64,000 bases of DNA from Marinilabilia salmonicolor JCM 21150 (lineage in GTDB: Bacteria; Bacteroidota; Bacteroidia; Bacteroidales; Marinilabiliaceae), in contig NZ_AJKI01000012.1 in the NCBI RefSeq assembly GCF_000259075.1, positions 1 to 64,000 on the forward strand. The letters run 5' to 3'. Positions 1 through 9,686 of this stretch are shown here, piece after piece; position 1 is the stretch's first letter, and every line of letters begins with the position of its first letter. Both the position numbers and the translations under genes were made by a program. The notes under the pieces were generated by a model that made no database searches, had not been told where the DNA came from, and saw only the letters and a program-made list of their open reading frames with translations.

Positions 1-25
1 TTATTGGTCGCGTCTCGACCAATAA
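1..25. repeat. Perfect inverted repeat at window start
   Basis: TTATTGGTCG and CGACCAATAA form a 10-bp perfect stem around a 5-nt loop. There is no T-run after it, so it may be a protein-binding palindrome or the end of a repeat element cut by the window edge. Confidence 0.5.
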
Positions 26-110
26 ACCGCGGGGTTGGGTGGGAAACTGCAACCCCAGGACGTTGCCCTGGGCTATTGCTTTCATGCTTTCAGCCTGTTT
101 CCTTATTGCC
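26..110. repeat. Interspersed intergenic repeat (GGGCTATTGCTT family)
   Basis: The stretch holds the phrases GGACGTTGCCC and TGGGCTATTGCTT. The same phrases occur, in reverse, near 9835-9860 and 26763-26785, so this is one copy of a dispersed family. The remainder up to base 640 holds no gene; 420-600 has short G/C-rich words (ACCCCCCTC, GGGGTAA) that may form weak hairpins. Confidence 0.5.
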
Positions 111-514
111 TGCTATATTGTTTTATGTATAAGGTAGGCTAATTCTACTTTGAAAGATTATTAAAAAAAAACGACTCATCACAAACAGGGGTATCTATTC
201 CTGATATTACTCATTCAAAAAAGACGTTCCTAACAACCACTTAAGCATATAAAACCTTCAGCGTCGATGTGTTTTATATTCTCCTTGCAAGTATAACCAT
301 GGGAGCTGCTCAGGCTCTGTTTTCCTCAAATATCAAAGAGATGGCTCCGAAGCACATCAAATGTTTACAGATGTAGTGCTTAAATCCGGAAACAGCAACA
401 GATTTTCTCCAAATATTTTAAATACCCCCCTCTTCCAAAAGGGGTAATTTCATAAAAAATGCAAAAATTGAAATTTTACCCCTCTTAAATTAGGGGTTAA
501 AATTAAAAAGTATA

Positions 515-522
515 TATATTTG
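515..522 (+). promoter_or_regulatory. Candidate promoter -7 box (TATATTTG) for the porin/P-II/amt genes
   Basis: TATATTTG matches the Bacteroidota -7 consensus TAnnTTTG exactly. No convincing -33 TTTG lies 19-21 bp upstream, so only half the promoter is visible. It would give a leader of roughly 110 nt before the ATG at 641. Confidence 0.4.
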
Positions 523-640
523 CATTGTCAACCCAATCAAAAAAGGGGGTAATCTCCAAAAAACCAAACAAAATAACCAAACACCCCCCTTTATTTTGAG
601 GGACAAGTTTATTAACCACTTATTTTAAAAACTTACCGCT

Positions 641-1300
641 ATGAGAAACTTTGGAAAACTTTTTTTGGCCTTGACCTTCGCAAGTCTTTTCGCAACCGGC
701 TTCAATGCCAGATCACAAGTTGAAGTAAGCGTCGGCGCCGACCTTATGAGTCGCTATGTTTGGCGGGGAACCGACTTCGGAGGATCTCCGAGCATTCAGC
801 CATATCTGGAAATGAGTGCCGGTGATTTTGTCTTAGGTGCCTGGGGTGCCTATACCACCAATCTTCCCGGAGCTCAGGAAGCCGACCTCTATGCAGGATA
901 TTCATTCGGGGATGCATTTTCACTGACAGTTACCGATTACTACTTCCCGATGGATGACATGTCTGATGACTATTTTGATTTCGACAACAATCATTCAATC
1001 GAAATAAGCGGAACACTTACACTGGAAAAATTCAGTCTTCTTGCAGGAAAGTTTTTTGCCGGAGCCGACGACAAGTCACTCTATCTCGAGGCAGGATACG
1101 ATTTCGGCCTGGTCAATGCATTTATTGGAGCCGGCGATGAAGTCTATACCACTGATGGTGATTTTGGAATTGTAAATATTGGCATCGGAGCATCCAAAGA
1201 AATCAAACTAACGGATTATTTCTCACTCCCTCTTTCCGGTGCTGTGATACTCAACCCCGAAAGCGAAAGTTTATTCATGGTGGTAGGCGTTTCATTCTGA
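641..1300 (+). CDS. TorF-like putative porin, outer membrane beta-barrel
   Basis: The 219-aa protein has an N-terminal signal peptide (about residues 1-25, ending near SQ). A series of alternating amphipathic strands follows, and the C-terminus ends in phenylalanine, as outer membrane barrels do. The stretch DLMSRYVWRGTDFG and the overall plan resemble the TorF/Gcw_chp family of putative porins. The gene sits 76 nt upstream of P-II and amt, an association I know from other Bacteroidota, so a role in passage of ammonium or another small nitrogen compound is possible but inferred. Porin activity itself is not shown by the sequence. Confidence 0.75.
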   Translation: MRNFGKLFLALTFASLFATGFNARSQVEVSVGADLMSRYVWRGTDFGGSPSIQPYLEMSAGDFVLGAWGAYTTNLPGAQEADLYAGYSFGDAFSLTVTDYYFPMDDMSDDYFDFDNNHSIEISGTLTLEKFSLLAGKFFAGADDKSLYLEAGYDFGLVNAFIGAGDEVYTTDGDFGIVNIGIGASKEIKLTDYFSLPLSGAVILNPESESLFMVVGVSF

Positions 1301-1376
1301 GCCCCGCAGCTCAGCAGAAGCCTGCCGGAAATAACCGGCCATACTGCCAAGTAGTCAAAAACCTAAAAAAAATATT

Positions 1377-1733
1377 ATGAAAAAAATTGAAGCCATCATA
1401 CGCAAAACAAAGTTCGATGATGTAAAAGAAGCCCTCAGCAAAGTAGGAATTGACTTCTTTTCCTACTGGGAAGTCCGTGGAATCGGAAGATCACGGGAAG
1501 AGCGTGCCTTCCGGGGTATTGTTTACGATACCAGTGCCATTGAACGCATCAAATTATCCATTGTGGTACGCGATAAAAACCTGAAAAACACCATTAACGC
1601 CATTCTGGAATCGGGAAAAACCGGAGCCATCGGAGACGGAAAAATCTTCGTGGTGGACATCGAAGAATCCTACCGGATACGCACAGGCGAAAAAGGTGAT
1701 GAATCTCTCTACATCAAAGGAGAAGAGGAATAA
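1377..1733 (+). CDS. glnK: P-II family nitrogen regulatory protein
   Basis: The 118-aa protein starts MKKIEAIIRK and carries the P-II core: a T-loop around residues 37-55 with a Tyr at residue 50, which lines up with the uridylylated Tyr51 of E. coli GlnB after a one-residue gap. It also has the TGAIGDGKIFV ATP-binding stretch and the C-terminal RIRTGE. P-II proteins sense 2-oxoglutarate, ATP and ADP, and the copy encoded next to amt (GlnK) usually blocks the transporter when nitrogen is plentiful. The T-loop is unusually charged (RSREERAF), unlike E. coli. The gene lies 41 nt before amt, so they are probably co-transcribed. GlnK is chosen over GlnB because of the neighbour. Confidence 0.9.
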   Translation: MKKIEAIIRKTKFDDVKEALSKVGIDFFSYWEVRGIGRSREERAFRGIVYDTSAIERIKLSIVVRDKNLKNTINAILESGKTGAIGDGKIFVVDIEESYRIRTGEKGDESLYIKGEEE

Positions 1734-1774
1734 GAAGAATCCTCTCAGGTTAAATCTATTAAAATCATACGATT

Positions 1775-3010
1775 ATGGAAGAAATTACAAAACAAGTATC
1801 CGAGATAACCGTCTCTTTAGACATGTTATGGGTTTTAATTGCAGCGGCCATGGTAATGTTTATGCAGCCGGGGTTTGCAATGGTTGAAGCCGGTTTTTCA
1901 CGTGCCAAGAACACTGCCAATATATTGATGAAGAACTTCCTTGACTTCTCCGTAGGGTCACTAATGTTCTGGCTGATAGGCTTCAGCATTATGTTTGGAA
2001 CCGACTTGGGAGGATTCATTGGAATGCCCGACCTCTTTTTCTCAGGAAGTTATGGCAATGATGTGGATTATGCCATTCTGATATTCCAGACTGTTTTTGC
2101 AGCAACTGCTGCCACTATTGTTTCCGGAGCTGTTGCAGAACGAACAGAATTCAAAGCTTATATCCTTGCCAGCTTCTTTATTACAGCAGTCATCTACCCA
2201 ATATCCGGACACTGGGTATGGGGCGGTGGATGGCTCAGCGAATTGGGCTTTCACGACTTTGCCGGATCCACCGTAGTTCACTCTGTAGGAGGATGGCTTG
2301 GTTTGGTAGGAGCCGCTACAGTTGGTCCTCGTCTGGGGAAATACAACGGAAAACGAAAAGCGATTCCCGGCCACAGTTTAACAATTGGCGCTTTAGGAGT
2401 CTTTATACTTTGGTTCGGATGGTTCGGCTTTAACCCTGGTTCCCAGCTTGCAGCAAGCGGACTGGACAATATTTCAGCGGTAGCCTCCATTTTTGTGACC
2501 ACCAACCTTTCGGCTGCTGCCGGAACAGTTACAGCCATGATTATCTCGTGGATGCGTTACAAACGACCATCTCTGGGTCTTTCACTCAACGGTGCCCTGG
2601 CAGGATTGGTAGCCATCACGGCGGGTTGCGATATTGTTAGTCCCGGAGGAGCTGTAATCATTGGAGTTATTGCCGGCATAGTCCTGATATTTGGAGTGGA
2701 AATACTGGACAAGCTGCGTATTGACGACCCTGTTGGTGCTGTAACGGTGCACGGATTTAGCGGCGCAGTAGGAACCATAATGGTGGGTCTGCTTGCTACT
2801 GACGGAGGACTCTTTTATGGTGGCGGAGCAAGCCTGCTTGGCGTTCAGGCATTGGGCGTATTTTCAGTTGCTGCCTGGGCATTGGCCATGGGATTCATCC
2901 TGTTCCGAACCATTAAATCAACCGTAGGTCTGAGGGTTCCCAAACGAGTAGAAGAAGAAGGGCTCGACATTTACGAACATGGTGAAACTGCCTACGACAA
3001 TCTGACATAA
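1775..3010 (+). CDS. amt: Ammonium transporter Amt
   Basis: This is a 411-aa polytopic inner membrane protein, with about 11 predicted helices. It shows the Amt signature DFAGSTVVHSVGGWLG, which carries the first pore histidine, and VHGFSGAVGT, which carries the second. The early FAMVEAGFSRAKNTANI segment is also typical. It conducts ammonium into the cell and is normally gated by the P-II protein encoded just upstream. There is no obvious cleavable signal peptide. The length is usual for the family, and a hairpin follows the stop codon. Confidence 0.95.
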   Translation: MEEITKQVSEITVSLDMLWVLIAAAMVMFMQPGFAMVEAGFSRAKNTANILMKNFLDFSVGSLMFWLIGFSIMFGTDLGGFIGMPDLFFSGSYGNDVDYAILIFQTVFAATAATIVSGAVAERTEFKAYILASFFITAVIYPISGHWVWGGGWLSELGFHDFAGSTVVHSVGGWLGLVGAATVGPRLGKYNGKRKAIPGHSLTIGALGVFILWFGWFGFNPGSQLAASGLDNISAVASIFVTTNLSAAAGTVTAMIISWMRYKRPSLGLSLNGALAGLVAITAGCDIVSPGGAVIIGVIAGIVLIFGVEILDKLRIDDPVGAVTVHGFSGAVGTIMVGLLATDGGLFYGGGASLLGVQALGVFSVAAWALAMGFILFRTIKSTVGLRVPKRVEEEGLDIYEHGETAYDNLT

Positions 3011-3020
3011 TAAACAACCG

Positions 3021-3050
3021 CCTGTTTTCGGGAGTTTTCCCGAAAACAGG
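3021..3050 (+). terminator. Hairpin after amt
   Basis: CCTGTTTTCGGGA and TCCCGAAAACAGG form a 13-bp perfect stem with a short loop, 10 nt after the amt stop. No strong T-run follows, so it may be a terminator or an mRNA-stabilising structure. Confidence 0.6.
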
Positions 3051-3217
3051 ATTAACGGAAAAAGACGTTTCTTACAATTTACCTTAATAACCGTAAAAGC
3101 AAGACAACCCGAAAGGAGATAAACACAAACCTGATGCCGGCCGGCATCAGAAAAAAGAAATGCCATAACGATGGCTGGTCCGGTTAAAAATCCGGTTCTG
3201 TTAATTGTCCTGTTTTT

Positions 3218-3248
3218 AAAGTCTGTCCTTTGCGGGCAGACTTTTTTT
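3218..3248 (+). terminator. Intrinsic terminator, plus strand
   Basis: AAAGTCTG and CAGACTTT form a stem followed by a run of seven T. It can end any transcript that passes the first hairpin after amt. Confidence 0.7.
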
Positions 3249-3250
3249 AT

Positions 3251-3286
3251 AAAAAACGTCCCGCTGAATAATTCAGCAGGACGTTT
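3251..3286 (-). terminator. Intrinsic terminator of dnaN (minus strand)
   Basis: AAACGTCC-CGCTGAAT and ATTCAGC-AGGACGTTT form a long, nearly perfect stem. Read on the minus strand it is followed by a T-run, and it lies just past the dnaN stop codon. Confidence 0.75.
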
Positions 3287-3310
3287 AAATATAGAGGTTA
3301 GCCCGAACTA

Positions 3311-4438
3311 TCAGGCATTAATCATCATAGGCATAAGCAGCATAAGTTCGTCCTCGTTTTCCGACTTATCAAAAGGAACAAATATTCCGGCACGGGCAGG
3401 ATCAGACAACTCCAACACTATATCCGAAGAGGAAATATTCTCCAGAATATCAGCCAGAAATCCTGATTTAAACCCAATCTCCATTTCATCACCTTCGTAC
3501 TGACACCCAAGCTTTTCATGGGCAGATATGGAAAAGTCAAGATCCTGTGCAGAGATAACCATCTCATTTGCTCCGAGATGAAGCTTCACAAGGTTGCTGG
3601 ACTGACTGGCAAACAATGAAACACGTCCCAGGGTATTAAACAAATCTACCCGATCAACTACCACCTTATTAGGATTGTCCTGAGGGATAACCGCATTGTA
3701 ACTGGGATAATTTCCTTCCACCAGACGGCACACCAAACGATAGTTTTGCATGGTGAAATAGGCATTTTGGTCATCGAATGCCACTGCCACATCCCCGTCT
3801 TCCTTGGGCAAAACATTCTTTAACAGGCCTGCAGGTTTCTTGGGCAGGATAAATGAGGCTTCATAATCGGTTTTTACATCTAACCGCTGATAACGAACCA
3901 ATTTGTGTGAGTCGGATGCCACAAAAGTCATATTATCAGGGGTAAATTCAAACAGAATACCATTCATCACAGGTCTAAGCTCATCATCGGCAGTAGCGAA
4001 CAACGTCTTCACAATTCCTGTCAGCAACGTATCGGCAGATATCTGAAGATTACTCGCCTTCTCCTCATTGATTTGAGGCAGAGCCGGGAAATCATCTCCG
4101 TTCTGACCAACGACGCTAAACTTACCCTTCTCAGTGACAATATCCACCGCCATGGTTTCCTCATTAATCTCAAAGTTCAGAGGTTGTTCGGGAAACTTCT
4201 TCAGTGTCTCCAATAGGATTTTTGAAGGCATTGCAATTACACCCTCACCATCAGTGGTTTCCAGATCCATCGAAGTAATCATCGTAACCTCGGTATCGGA
4301 GGCAGTAATTGTTAATTTTTGTCCTTCAAGGCTAAACAAAAAATTATCAAGAATAGGCATAGGGCTTTTGGAAGCAATAGCCCGGCTGATGGCTTGCAAA
4401 TGCGACAACAGCCCTGAACTGGAGACAACAAACTTCAT
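3311..4438 (-). CDS. dnaN: DNA polymerase III subunit beta (sliding clamp)
   Basis: The 375-aa protein has the three-repeat clamp architecture and ends in MPMMINA, close to the canonical LLMPMR-type end of DnaN. It starts MKFVVSSSGLLSHLQAISRAI. The ring tethers the replicative polymerase to DNA and binds clamp-binding motifs of repair proteins. In this phylum dnaN commonly follows gldF-gldG rather than dnaA, as it does here. A 222-nt gap, which includes an imperfect palindrome near 4492-4511 (TGGTCG and CGACCA arms), separates it from gldG, so it may have its own promoter. Confidence 0.95.
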   Translation of the reverse strand: MKFVVSSSGLLSHLQAISRAIASKSPMPILDNFLFSLEGQKLTITASDTEVTMITSMDLETTDGEGVIAMPSKILLETLKKFPEQPLNFEINEETMAVDIVTEKGKFSVVGQNGDDFPALPQINEEKASNLQISADTLLTGIVKTLFATADDELRPVMNGILFEFTPDNMTFVASDSHKLVRYQRLDVKTDYEASFILPKKPAGLLKNVLPKEDGDVAVAFDDQNAYFTMQNYRLVCRLVEGNYPSYNAVIPQDNPNKVVVDRVDLFNTLGRVSLFASQSSNLVKLHLGANEMVISAQDLDFSISAHEKLGCQYEGDEMEIGFKSGFLADILENISSSDIVLELSDPARAGIFVPFDKSENEDELMLLMPMMINA

Positions 4439-4660
4439 TGTTTTCTATTTTTTATAATTATTATCTGATAAACAAAATATTATTTTTTCTATGGTCGGAA
4501 TAACGACCATCATAACAATCAAAACTCATTCAGGAACAACAAATTGCACCTCAATATAAGCTTTTCTGCAAACATCTTCAAATATAAAGATTATGTAGCG
4601 AAAAAGTGTGCCGAAAATAATAAATTTTGACGCCACAAAAAAGCTCGGCAATGGGATTTT

Positions 4661-6370
4661 CTACTTCGTTTCCTTCCCGTAACGTCTTTTTCTCCAAAAA
4701 GGCACCAATAGCCCGGCAAAAAGAACAAACACAACAGGAATTCCCAAATTAATGCTTTTCCAGAATCCGGCTTCATTGGCTACTTTATCTCTGTCAAGCA
4801 AACGCAACCTGTAGTTTCTTGTCCGCAGATTCATCCACCCCTCTTCATCTGTGAGATAATTAACCGCGTTAAGAATAAACTGCTTATTTCCGAATGTCTG
4901 CCGGGTAACCTCATCATAGCCCAAAGGAACAATACCGGGATTAGCAGATTCTCTTCTGTGTACTTCATTCCTGATAATTTCTCCATCTGCGACCACAATC
5001 ATCCGTGTGGGTACACTCAGGTCACGACGCTCCATGTCTGAACCATTCACCCCCGGCGGAACGGGCCTGTTCAGAAAAGCAGAAGTAAACGCTCCCTCCG
5101 ACAAATAGGCTACCGGAATATGCGATTGGGGAAAATTCTCTCTGGCCGGTTGCTCCTCTACCTGCCCCAGGGATATATAGACCGGACTCTCCATTTCACG
5201 CGAATAACGACTGGTACGCAGCAATGGAGTTTTTACAGTCTTCCGGTCTCCTCCCACCGTATCAATACTACTGACAAAGGTTCCCTTCACCACATTTACA
5301 TTGCGTGTTACAGGATGTCCACTGTTGGTGTTAAGCAGAGGACTATAAGTCCAGGGCATGGGAACAAACTGTGATGCCTGCCCGGCAGGCGCCACATTTA
5401 CAGGAATCATACCTGACTGGACATCCTGCACCACCACCGGATTGATACGAAAACCATAACGAAACAACTGATCGTTCAGATTAATATCCAATGGTAATCC
5501 AACGGTTTGCATGGAATGCTGCAGACTATCCATCGTTACTCCAAGTGCATCTATCAGCCACAGTACCCTTCCGCCATGCATTATGTACTGATCAATGGCA
5601 TACTTCTCATCTTCCGAAAATTCTCTTTTGGGTCCGGCAATGATCAAAGCTTCATAAGGGGCAAGCATTTCAGGCGAACTGCCCGGATTCCCCCTGTCCA
5701 CCTGATAATATCGCGAAAGGGCATCGGTAATATCCACCACATCAATCTCGTCATATTCTCCATGTCCCTCCAAAAAGGCAATACGGGGCATTTCTTCCAT
5801 TAACAATCTCCGGGCAGCATCCATCAGTTTAAACTCCAGCACTTCAACAGAAGAGTTCAGATTTTCGGCCCCTGATTGCCCGGGCATATTTTCCAGCAAA
5901 TTCACTGCTATCTCGGCATCACCCGACTGCAAAATCAGATATGGATAAACCAGCGTCCTGCTGCGAGATCCATCCTCTTTTGCTTCGTAAACAGGAACCG
6001 GCTCAAGACCCTGTTCTTTCAACTTTTCAGTGGCCCTTTGCGACTCATCAGAGGAGTCGTTGGGATCAATAAACCGATAATCCAGATTAGAACCAGCATA
6101 AACACCAAACTCATCTAGTTTGTCCTCCACTGACTGAGACAACCGGCTGAACCCAACATTCAAATCGCCCGACAGATAAACACGCGCGAAGACGGGTTGG
6201 TCCATCCCGGAAAGAAACTCTTTGGTAATATCGGCCAGGGTATATCTTTTCTCTGCCGTCAGATCTAGGCGCAGAACAACTGATGAAACCAACATATTGA
6301 CAGCAAGAACCACAGCCAAAAGAAGGCCGAAACTCAAAAGATCTCTCTGTTTGTTCAATTTTCCGGACAT
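4661..6370 (-). CDS. gldG: Gliding-motility ABC transporter auxiliary protein GldG
   Basis: The 569-aa protein has an N-terminal membrane helix (about residues 12-32), a large extracytoplasmic region of the ABC_transp_aux type, and a C-terminal helix (about 545-562) followed by a basic tail. In Flavobacterium the GldA-GldF-GldG transporter is needed for gliding. Homologues are widespread in Bacteroidota, including non-gliders, so motility cannot be concluded. It lies downstream of gldF, separated by a 69-nt spacer made of CTTCTGC-type words. The ATPase gene gldA is not in the window. Confidence 0.9.
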   Translation of the reverse strand: MSGKLNKQRDLLSFGLLLAVVLAVNMLVSSVVLRLDLTAEKRYTLADITKEFLSGMDQPVFARVYLSGDLNVGFSRLSQSVEDKLDEFGVYAGSNLDYRFIDPNDSSDESQRATEKLKEQGLEPVPVYEAKEDGSRSRTLVYPYLILQSGDAEIAVNLLENMPGQSGAENLNSSVEVLEFKLMDAARRLLMEEMPRIAFLEGHGEYDEIDVVDITDALSRYYQVDRGNPGSSPEMLAPYEALIIAGPKREFSEDEKYAIDQYIMHGGRVLWLIDALGVTMDSLQHSMQTVGLPLDINLNDQLFRYGFRINPVVVQDVQSGMIPVNVAPAGQASQFVPMPWTYSPLLNTNSGHPVTRNVNVVKGTFVSSIDTVGGDRKTVKTPLLRTSRYSREMESPVYISLGQVEEQPARENFPQSHIPVAYLSEGAFTSAFLNRPVPPGVNGSDMERRDLSVPTRMIVVADGEIIRNEVHRRESANPGIVPLGYDEVTRQTFGNKQFILNAVNYLTDEEGWMNLRTRNYRLRLLDRDKVANEAGFWKSINLGIPVVFVLFAGLLVPFWRKRRYGKETK

Positions 6371-6439
6371 ATTTTTAAGTCATTTTTTTTGTCTTCTGTC
6401 TTCTGCCTTCTGCCTTCTACTCTCTACTCTCAACTCCCC

Positions 6440-7171
6440 TCACCATCTCCTGCTACTCAGCACCAGCCTGGAGAGTCCAAGAAACACCACAATCAATCCA
6501 AGAAAGTACAACACATCCCGAACGTCAATCACCCCCCGACTAAGTGACTGGTAATGAGAATCAATCCCCAGATTTATCAGAATAACCTTAAAAGAATCGA
6601 AAAAAGGTGTAGAAGCCAGCGCATCAAAACCGCTGTAGAAAGCAAATGCCAGTATGGCTGCTAAAACAAACGCCACAATTTGATTGTCGGTAATAGCAGA
6701 AGTAAAGATCCCCATAGCCACATAAGCGCCTGCCAGCATAAGCAGACCGATGTAACTGCCCCATATTGCCCCGTCATCCACATTCCCTGTAGGCTGAGCC
6801 AGCTGCGTTACGGAATAAAAATAAACCAATGTAGGCAACAGACTCAATACAACCAGAGAAAACCCGGCCATGTATTTACCGGTTACTATCTGCCAATCGG
6901 CCAAAGGACGCGTTAAAAGCAACTCAATGGTTCCCGATTTTTTCTCATCGGCAAACAAACGCATCGTAATGGCAGGAACCAGAAAAAGATACAGCCAGGG
7001 GGCCATATAAAACAGTCCGTCCAGGTTGGCATATCCGCCAAACAAAATGTTAAAGTTCCCGGGAATAATCCAAAGAAACAATCCATTGAGCACCAGAAAC
7101 ACTGCAATAACCAGTGAACCCGTCAGTGAACTGAAAAAAGTAAAAAGCTCTTTTTTCCACAATGCCAGCAT
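6440..7171 (-). CDS. gldF: Gliding-motility ABC transporter permease GldF
   Basis: This 243-aa protein has about six hydrophobic segments and the ABC-2 permease stretch LFADEKKSGTIELLLTRPL, which is typical of GldF and related exporters. It is expected to form the membrane part of the GldA/F/G complex together with GldG, encoded next. The start MLALWKKELFTFF fits the family. Confidence 0.9.
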   Translation of the reverse strand: MLALWKKELFTFFSSLTGSLVIAVFLVLNGLFLWIIPGNFNILFGGYANLDGLFYMAPWLYLFLVPAITMRLFADEKKSGTIELLLTRPLADWQIVTGKYMAGFSLVVLSLLPTLVYFYSVTQLAQPTGNVDDGAIWGSYIGLLMLAGAYVAMGIFTSAITDNQIVAFVLAAILAFAFYSGFDALASTPFFDSFKVILINLGIDSHYQSLSRGVIDVRDVLYFLGLIVVFLGLSRLVLSSRRW

Positions 7172-7230
7172 AAAGAAGTTATTAGTATTTAGTTTGTAGT
7201 CAATAGAAAAAAGAGAGACTGCCGGTATTT

Positions 7231-8367
7231 TTAACTATTGAGGGTATCCCACATCAATCGGGCAGTTTTGCCACTGCTTCCGGGGCCTCCCATTATTTCC
7301 TGCAACTCGGTATAATCGGCAAACATTTTATTTCGAATGCCCTCGTCACAAAGTAAATTTCGCAATTCAGCCGTCAGATTCTCTTCTGTCATATCATTCT
7401 GAAACAACTCTGTCACCACTTCCCTGTTCATAATCAGGTTAACCAGTGAAATAAAAGGCACCTGAATAATCACTTTTTTTGCCATAAAATCAGTGAATGC
7501 CCCACCCCACATTTTGTAACATACCACCTGCGGACATTTGAGCAAAGCTGCTTCGAGCGTGGCCGTTCCGGAAGTCACCATCGCCGCTTTGGCCTGTTGC
7601 AATAAGGCATAGGTTTCACCAAAAATAACTTTCACACCTCCCTCACCAGGAACATATTGCTGATAATCAGCCTCGGAGAATGAAGGGGCTCCGGCGACAA
7701 CAAACTGATGATCGGAAAATTTTCGCACCATCTTCAACATATAAGGAATGTTTCGATCAATTTCCTGAAGACGGCTGCCTGCAAGAACTGCCACAATGGG
7801 TTTGTCCGGCAGCTGATGACGCTCCAAAAAGGCTTCGCGCGATTCATCTTTAAATTCCCTGGTATCAATAGCATCAAGCAATGGATTTCCCGAATAGGCA
7901 ACCGGAACTCCATAATCTGCATAAAAGTCGGTTTCAAAAGGCAAAATGGTAAACATTTTATCCACCCATTTCTGAATACGCTTTACCCGTCCCTTATTCC
8001 AGGCCCAAATTTTAGGAGATATGTAATAAAATACTTTTAATCCGTTGCTATGAGCAAAATTGGCAATCCGCAAGTTAAAACCCGGATAATCCACCAAAAT
8101 CACCACATCAGGGTGATAACGAAGAATATCTTCCTTACAATCGTTTAGGTTTTTAAAGATGGATGGTAAATGAGTGATTACTTCCCAAACCCCCATATAA
8201 GCTGTATCGCGATAATGTCGGACCAGCATTCCTCCCTGTCGGGCCATTAGGTCTCCACCCCAAAAGCGAAAATCGGCATCAGCATCCAGCTTTTTCAGTT
8301 CCCGCATCAGGTTGGAAGCGTGTAAATCTCCGGAAGCCTCACCTGCTATGATATAATACTTCATCAA
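7231..8367 (-). CDS. lpxB: Lipid-A-disaccharide synthase
   Basis: The 378-aa protein opens with MMKYYIIAGEASGDLHASNLM, which contains the GEASGD motif of LpxB, and later shows the GT-B-fold stretch VTSGTATLEAALL. It joins UDP-2,3-diacylglucosamine and lipid X to form the lipid A disaccharide at the inner membrane. The length is normal. Either of two adjacent Met codons could be the start. It follows surE and a small membrane protein on the same strand, with a 94-nt gap, an arrangement I recognise from other Bacteroidota. Confidence 0.95.
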   Translation of the reverse strand: MMKYYIIAGEASGDLHASNLMRELKKLDADADFRFWGGDLMARQGGMLVRHYRDTAYMGVWEVITHLPSIFKNLNDCKEDILRYHPDVVILVDYPGFNLRIANFAHSNGLKVFYYISPKIWAWNKGRVKRIQKWVDKMFTILPFETDFYADYGVPVAYSGNPLLDAIDTREFKDESREAFLERHQLPDKPIVAVLAGSRLQEIDRNIPYMLKMVRKFSDHQFVVAGAPSFSEADYQQYVPGEGGVKVIFGETYALLQQAKAAMVTSGTATLEAALLKCPQVVCYKMWGGAFTDFMAKKVIIQVPFISLVNLIMNREVVTELFQNDMTEENLTAELRNLLCDEGIRNKMFADYTELQEIMGGPGSSGKTARLMWDTLNS

Positions 8368-8461
8368 TATTAGTTTTCTGGCAATTAATGACTTATTGAT
8401 TCTGCCTGATTAAAGACAGCATTCAATAAGAAAAAATTCATATCTGGCCCCTTCAAAAAAA

Positions 8462-8758
8462 TCATCTCAAAAAATACAAAATTACTGTTGCAAGGGTGTA
8501 AAGAAGTGTAGCAATCACAATGCCCCTCGCTGCCAGCAGACGCTCAGTCCAAATGGCCAGGAAGAAAATCAGCAGATTGGGCAACACACTCACACTAACC
8601 AACTTCCCCAGACTTTGCAATAAAAACATGGTCTTCACGAATTCCCAAAATTCAAGATCTCCGTGATACCGGCCTTGAAAAAGAAGGAGTCCAAAAACAA
8701 CCGGCACAACCAGTCCGATTAAAATGCCGACAATCTGTTTGTTACATTTGCAAATCAT
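8462..8758 (-). CDS. Small conserved membrane protein between surE and lpxB
   Basis: The 98-aa protein has three hydrophobic segments (about residues 8-26, 55-70 and 78-96) and an N-terminal pair of cysteines (MICKCNKQ). I do not recognise a named domain. It lies 19 nt after surE and upstream of lpxB, so it is probably co-transcribed and may act at the inner membrane. No function can be given. Confidence 0.75.
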   Translation of the reverse strand: MICKCNKQIVGILIGLVVPVVFGLLLFQGRYHGDLEFWEFVKTMFLLQSLGKLVSVSVLPNLLIFFLAIWTERLLAARGIVIATLLYTLATVILYFLR

Positions 8759-8777
8759 CTCTCTTCAAAAAGGAGGG

Positions 8778-9581
8778 CTACACAACCCCGTTAATACTCA
8801 TTTCATACGACTGTGCCTTCAGCTGTTCCATCGCTCCGTGATCTGTGATGTCCAATGTGCAGGGAACCACTGAAACAAATCCATGCTCCAGTACATACTC
8901 ATCGGTATCAGTGGCGTTGGGCTCCAGATTCTGAAAAAAACCTGTAAGCCAATAATATTTTTGTTTGCGGGGATCTTCTCTTTCCACAAATTCCTCCACC
9001 CATTTGCCCCGGGCCTGACGAACCACTTTTATTCCTTTCAGCGTATTGCCTTTGGGAATATTCACATTCAGAAATGTACCCGCCGGCAGACAAAACTGTA
9101 TTACCTGCTGTATTACCTGCCGGATAAAAGGAATAGCGGCAGAGAAATCTGCATCAGGACTGTAATCCAGTAACGAAAAACCAACGGAGGGAATCTCATT
9201 CATCACTCCCTCTCTGGCTCCACCAAGGGTGCCGCTGTAATGCACACTAGAGGAACTGTTGCTTCCGTGGTTAACTCCAGATAAAACCAAATCAGGGGTT
9301 CGGGGCAACAATGAGTTGAGTGACAATTTAACACAATCAACCGGTGTTCCATTGCTTTTATATATGTATAACCCTTTTTCGCTGTGTACCTTTTTTAAAA
9401 AAAGGGGAACTTTTACTGTGATGGCATTCGACATTCCCGATTGTGCCGAGTCAGGTGCAACCACCACAACATTTCCAAACTCACGGGCCACCTCTCTTAA
9501 CGTCCGAATTCCCAACGCATCCACACCATCGTCATTGGTTACTAGGATCAAAGGACGATGATTCTCTTCAAAATTTATCAT
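8778..9581 (-). CDS. surE: 5'/3'-nucleotidase SurE
   Basis: The 267-aa protein has the metal-binding NDDG motif at residues 16-19 and the SGVNHGSNSSSSVHYSGT stretch of SurE active sites. SurE enzymes remove phosphate from nucleoside monophosphates and help stationary-phase survival. It is the first gene of the minus-strand run toward dnaN. The start MINFEENHRPLILVTNDDG puts the motif at its usual distance. Confidence 0.95.
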   Translation of the reverse strand: MINFEENHRPLILVTNDDGVDALGIRTLREVAREFGNVVVVAPDSAQSGMSNAITVKVPLFLKKVHSEKGLYIYKSNGTPVDCVKLSLNSLLPRTPDLVLSGVNHGSNSSSSVHYSGTLGGAREGVMNEIPSVGFSLLDYSPDADFSAAIPFIRQVIQQVIQFCLPAGTFLNVNIPKGNTLKGIKVVRQARGKWVEEFVEREDPRKQKYYWLTGFFQNLEPNATDTDEYVLEHGFVSVVPCTLDITDHGAMEQLKAQSYEMSINGVV

Positions 9582-9686
9582 AATTATTCACGTTTTCTGC
9601 TCCGAAACCGAAAAAATTTCCGGTTTTATGCTTTAAGTCCCAAAGATATTGAAATAAGAGGAAACAACAATATTTTTAGTGAGTAG

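Noticed and set aside
3171-3503. A 110-residue plus-strand frame at the end of dnaN
   Set aside because: It is antisense to the dnaN C-terminus and crosses two terminator hairpins.
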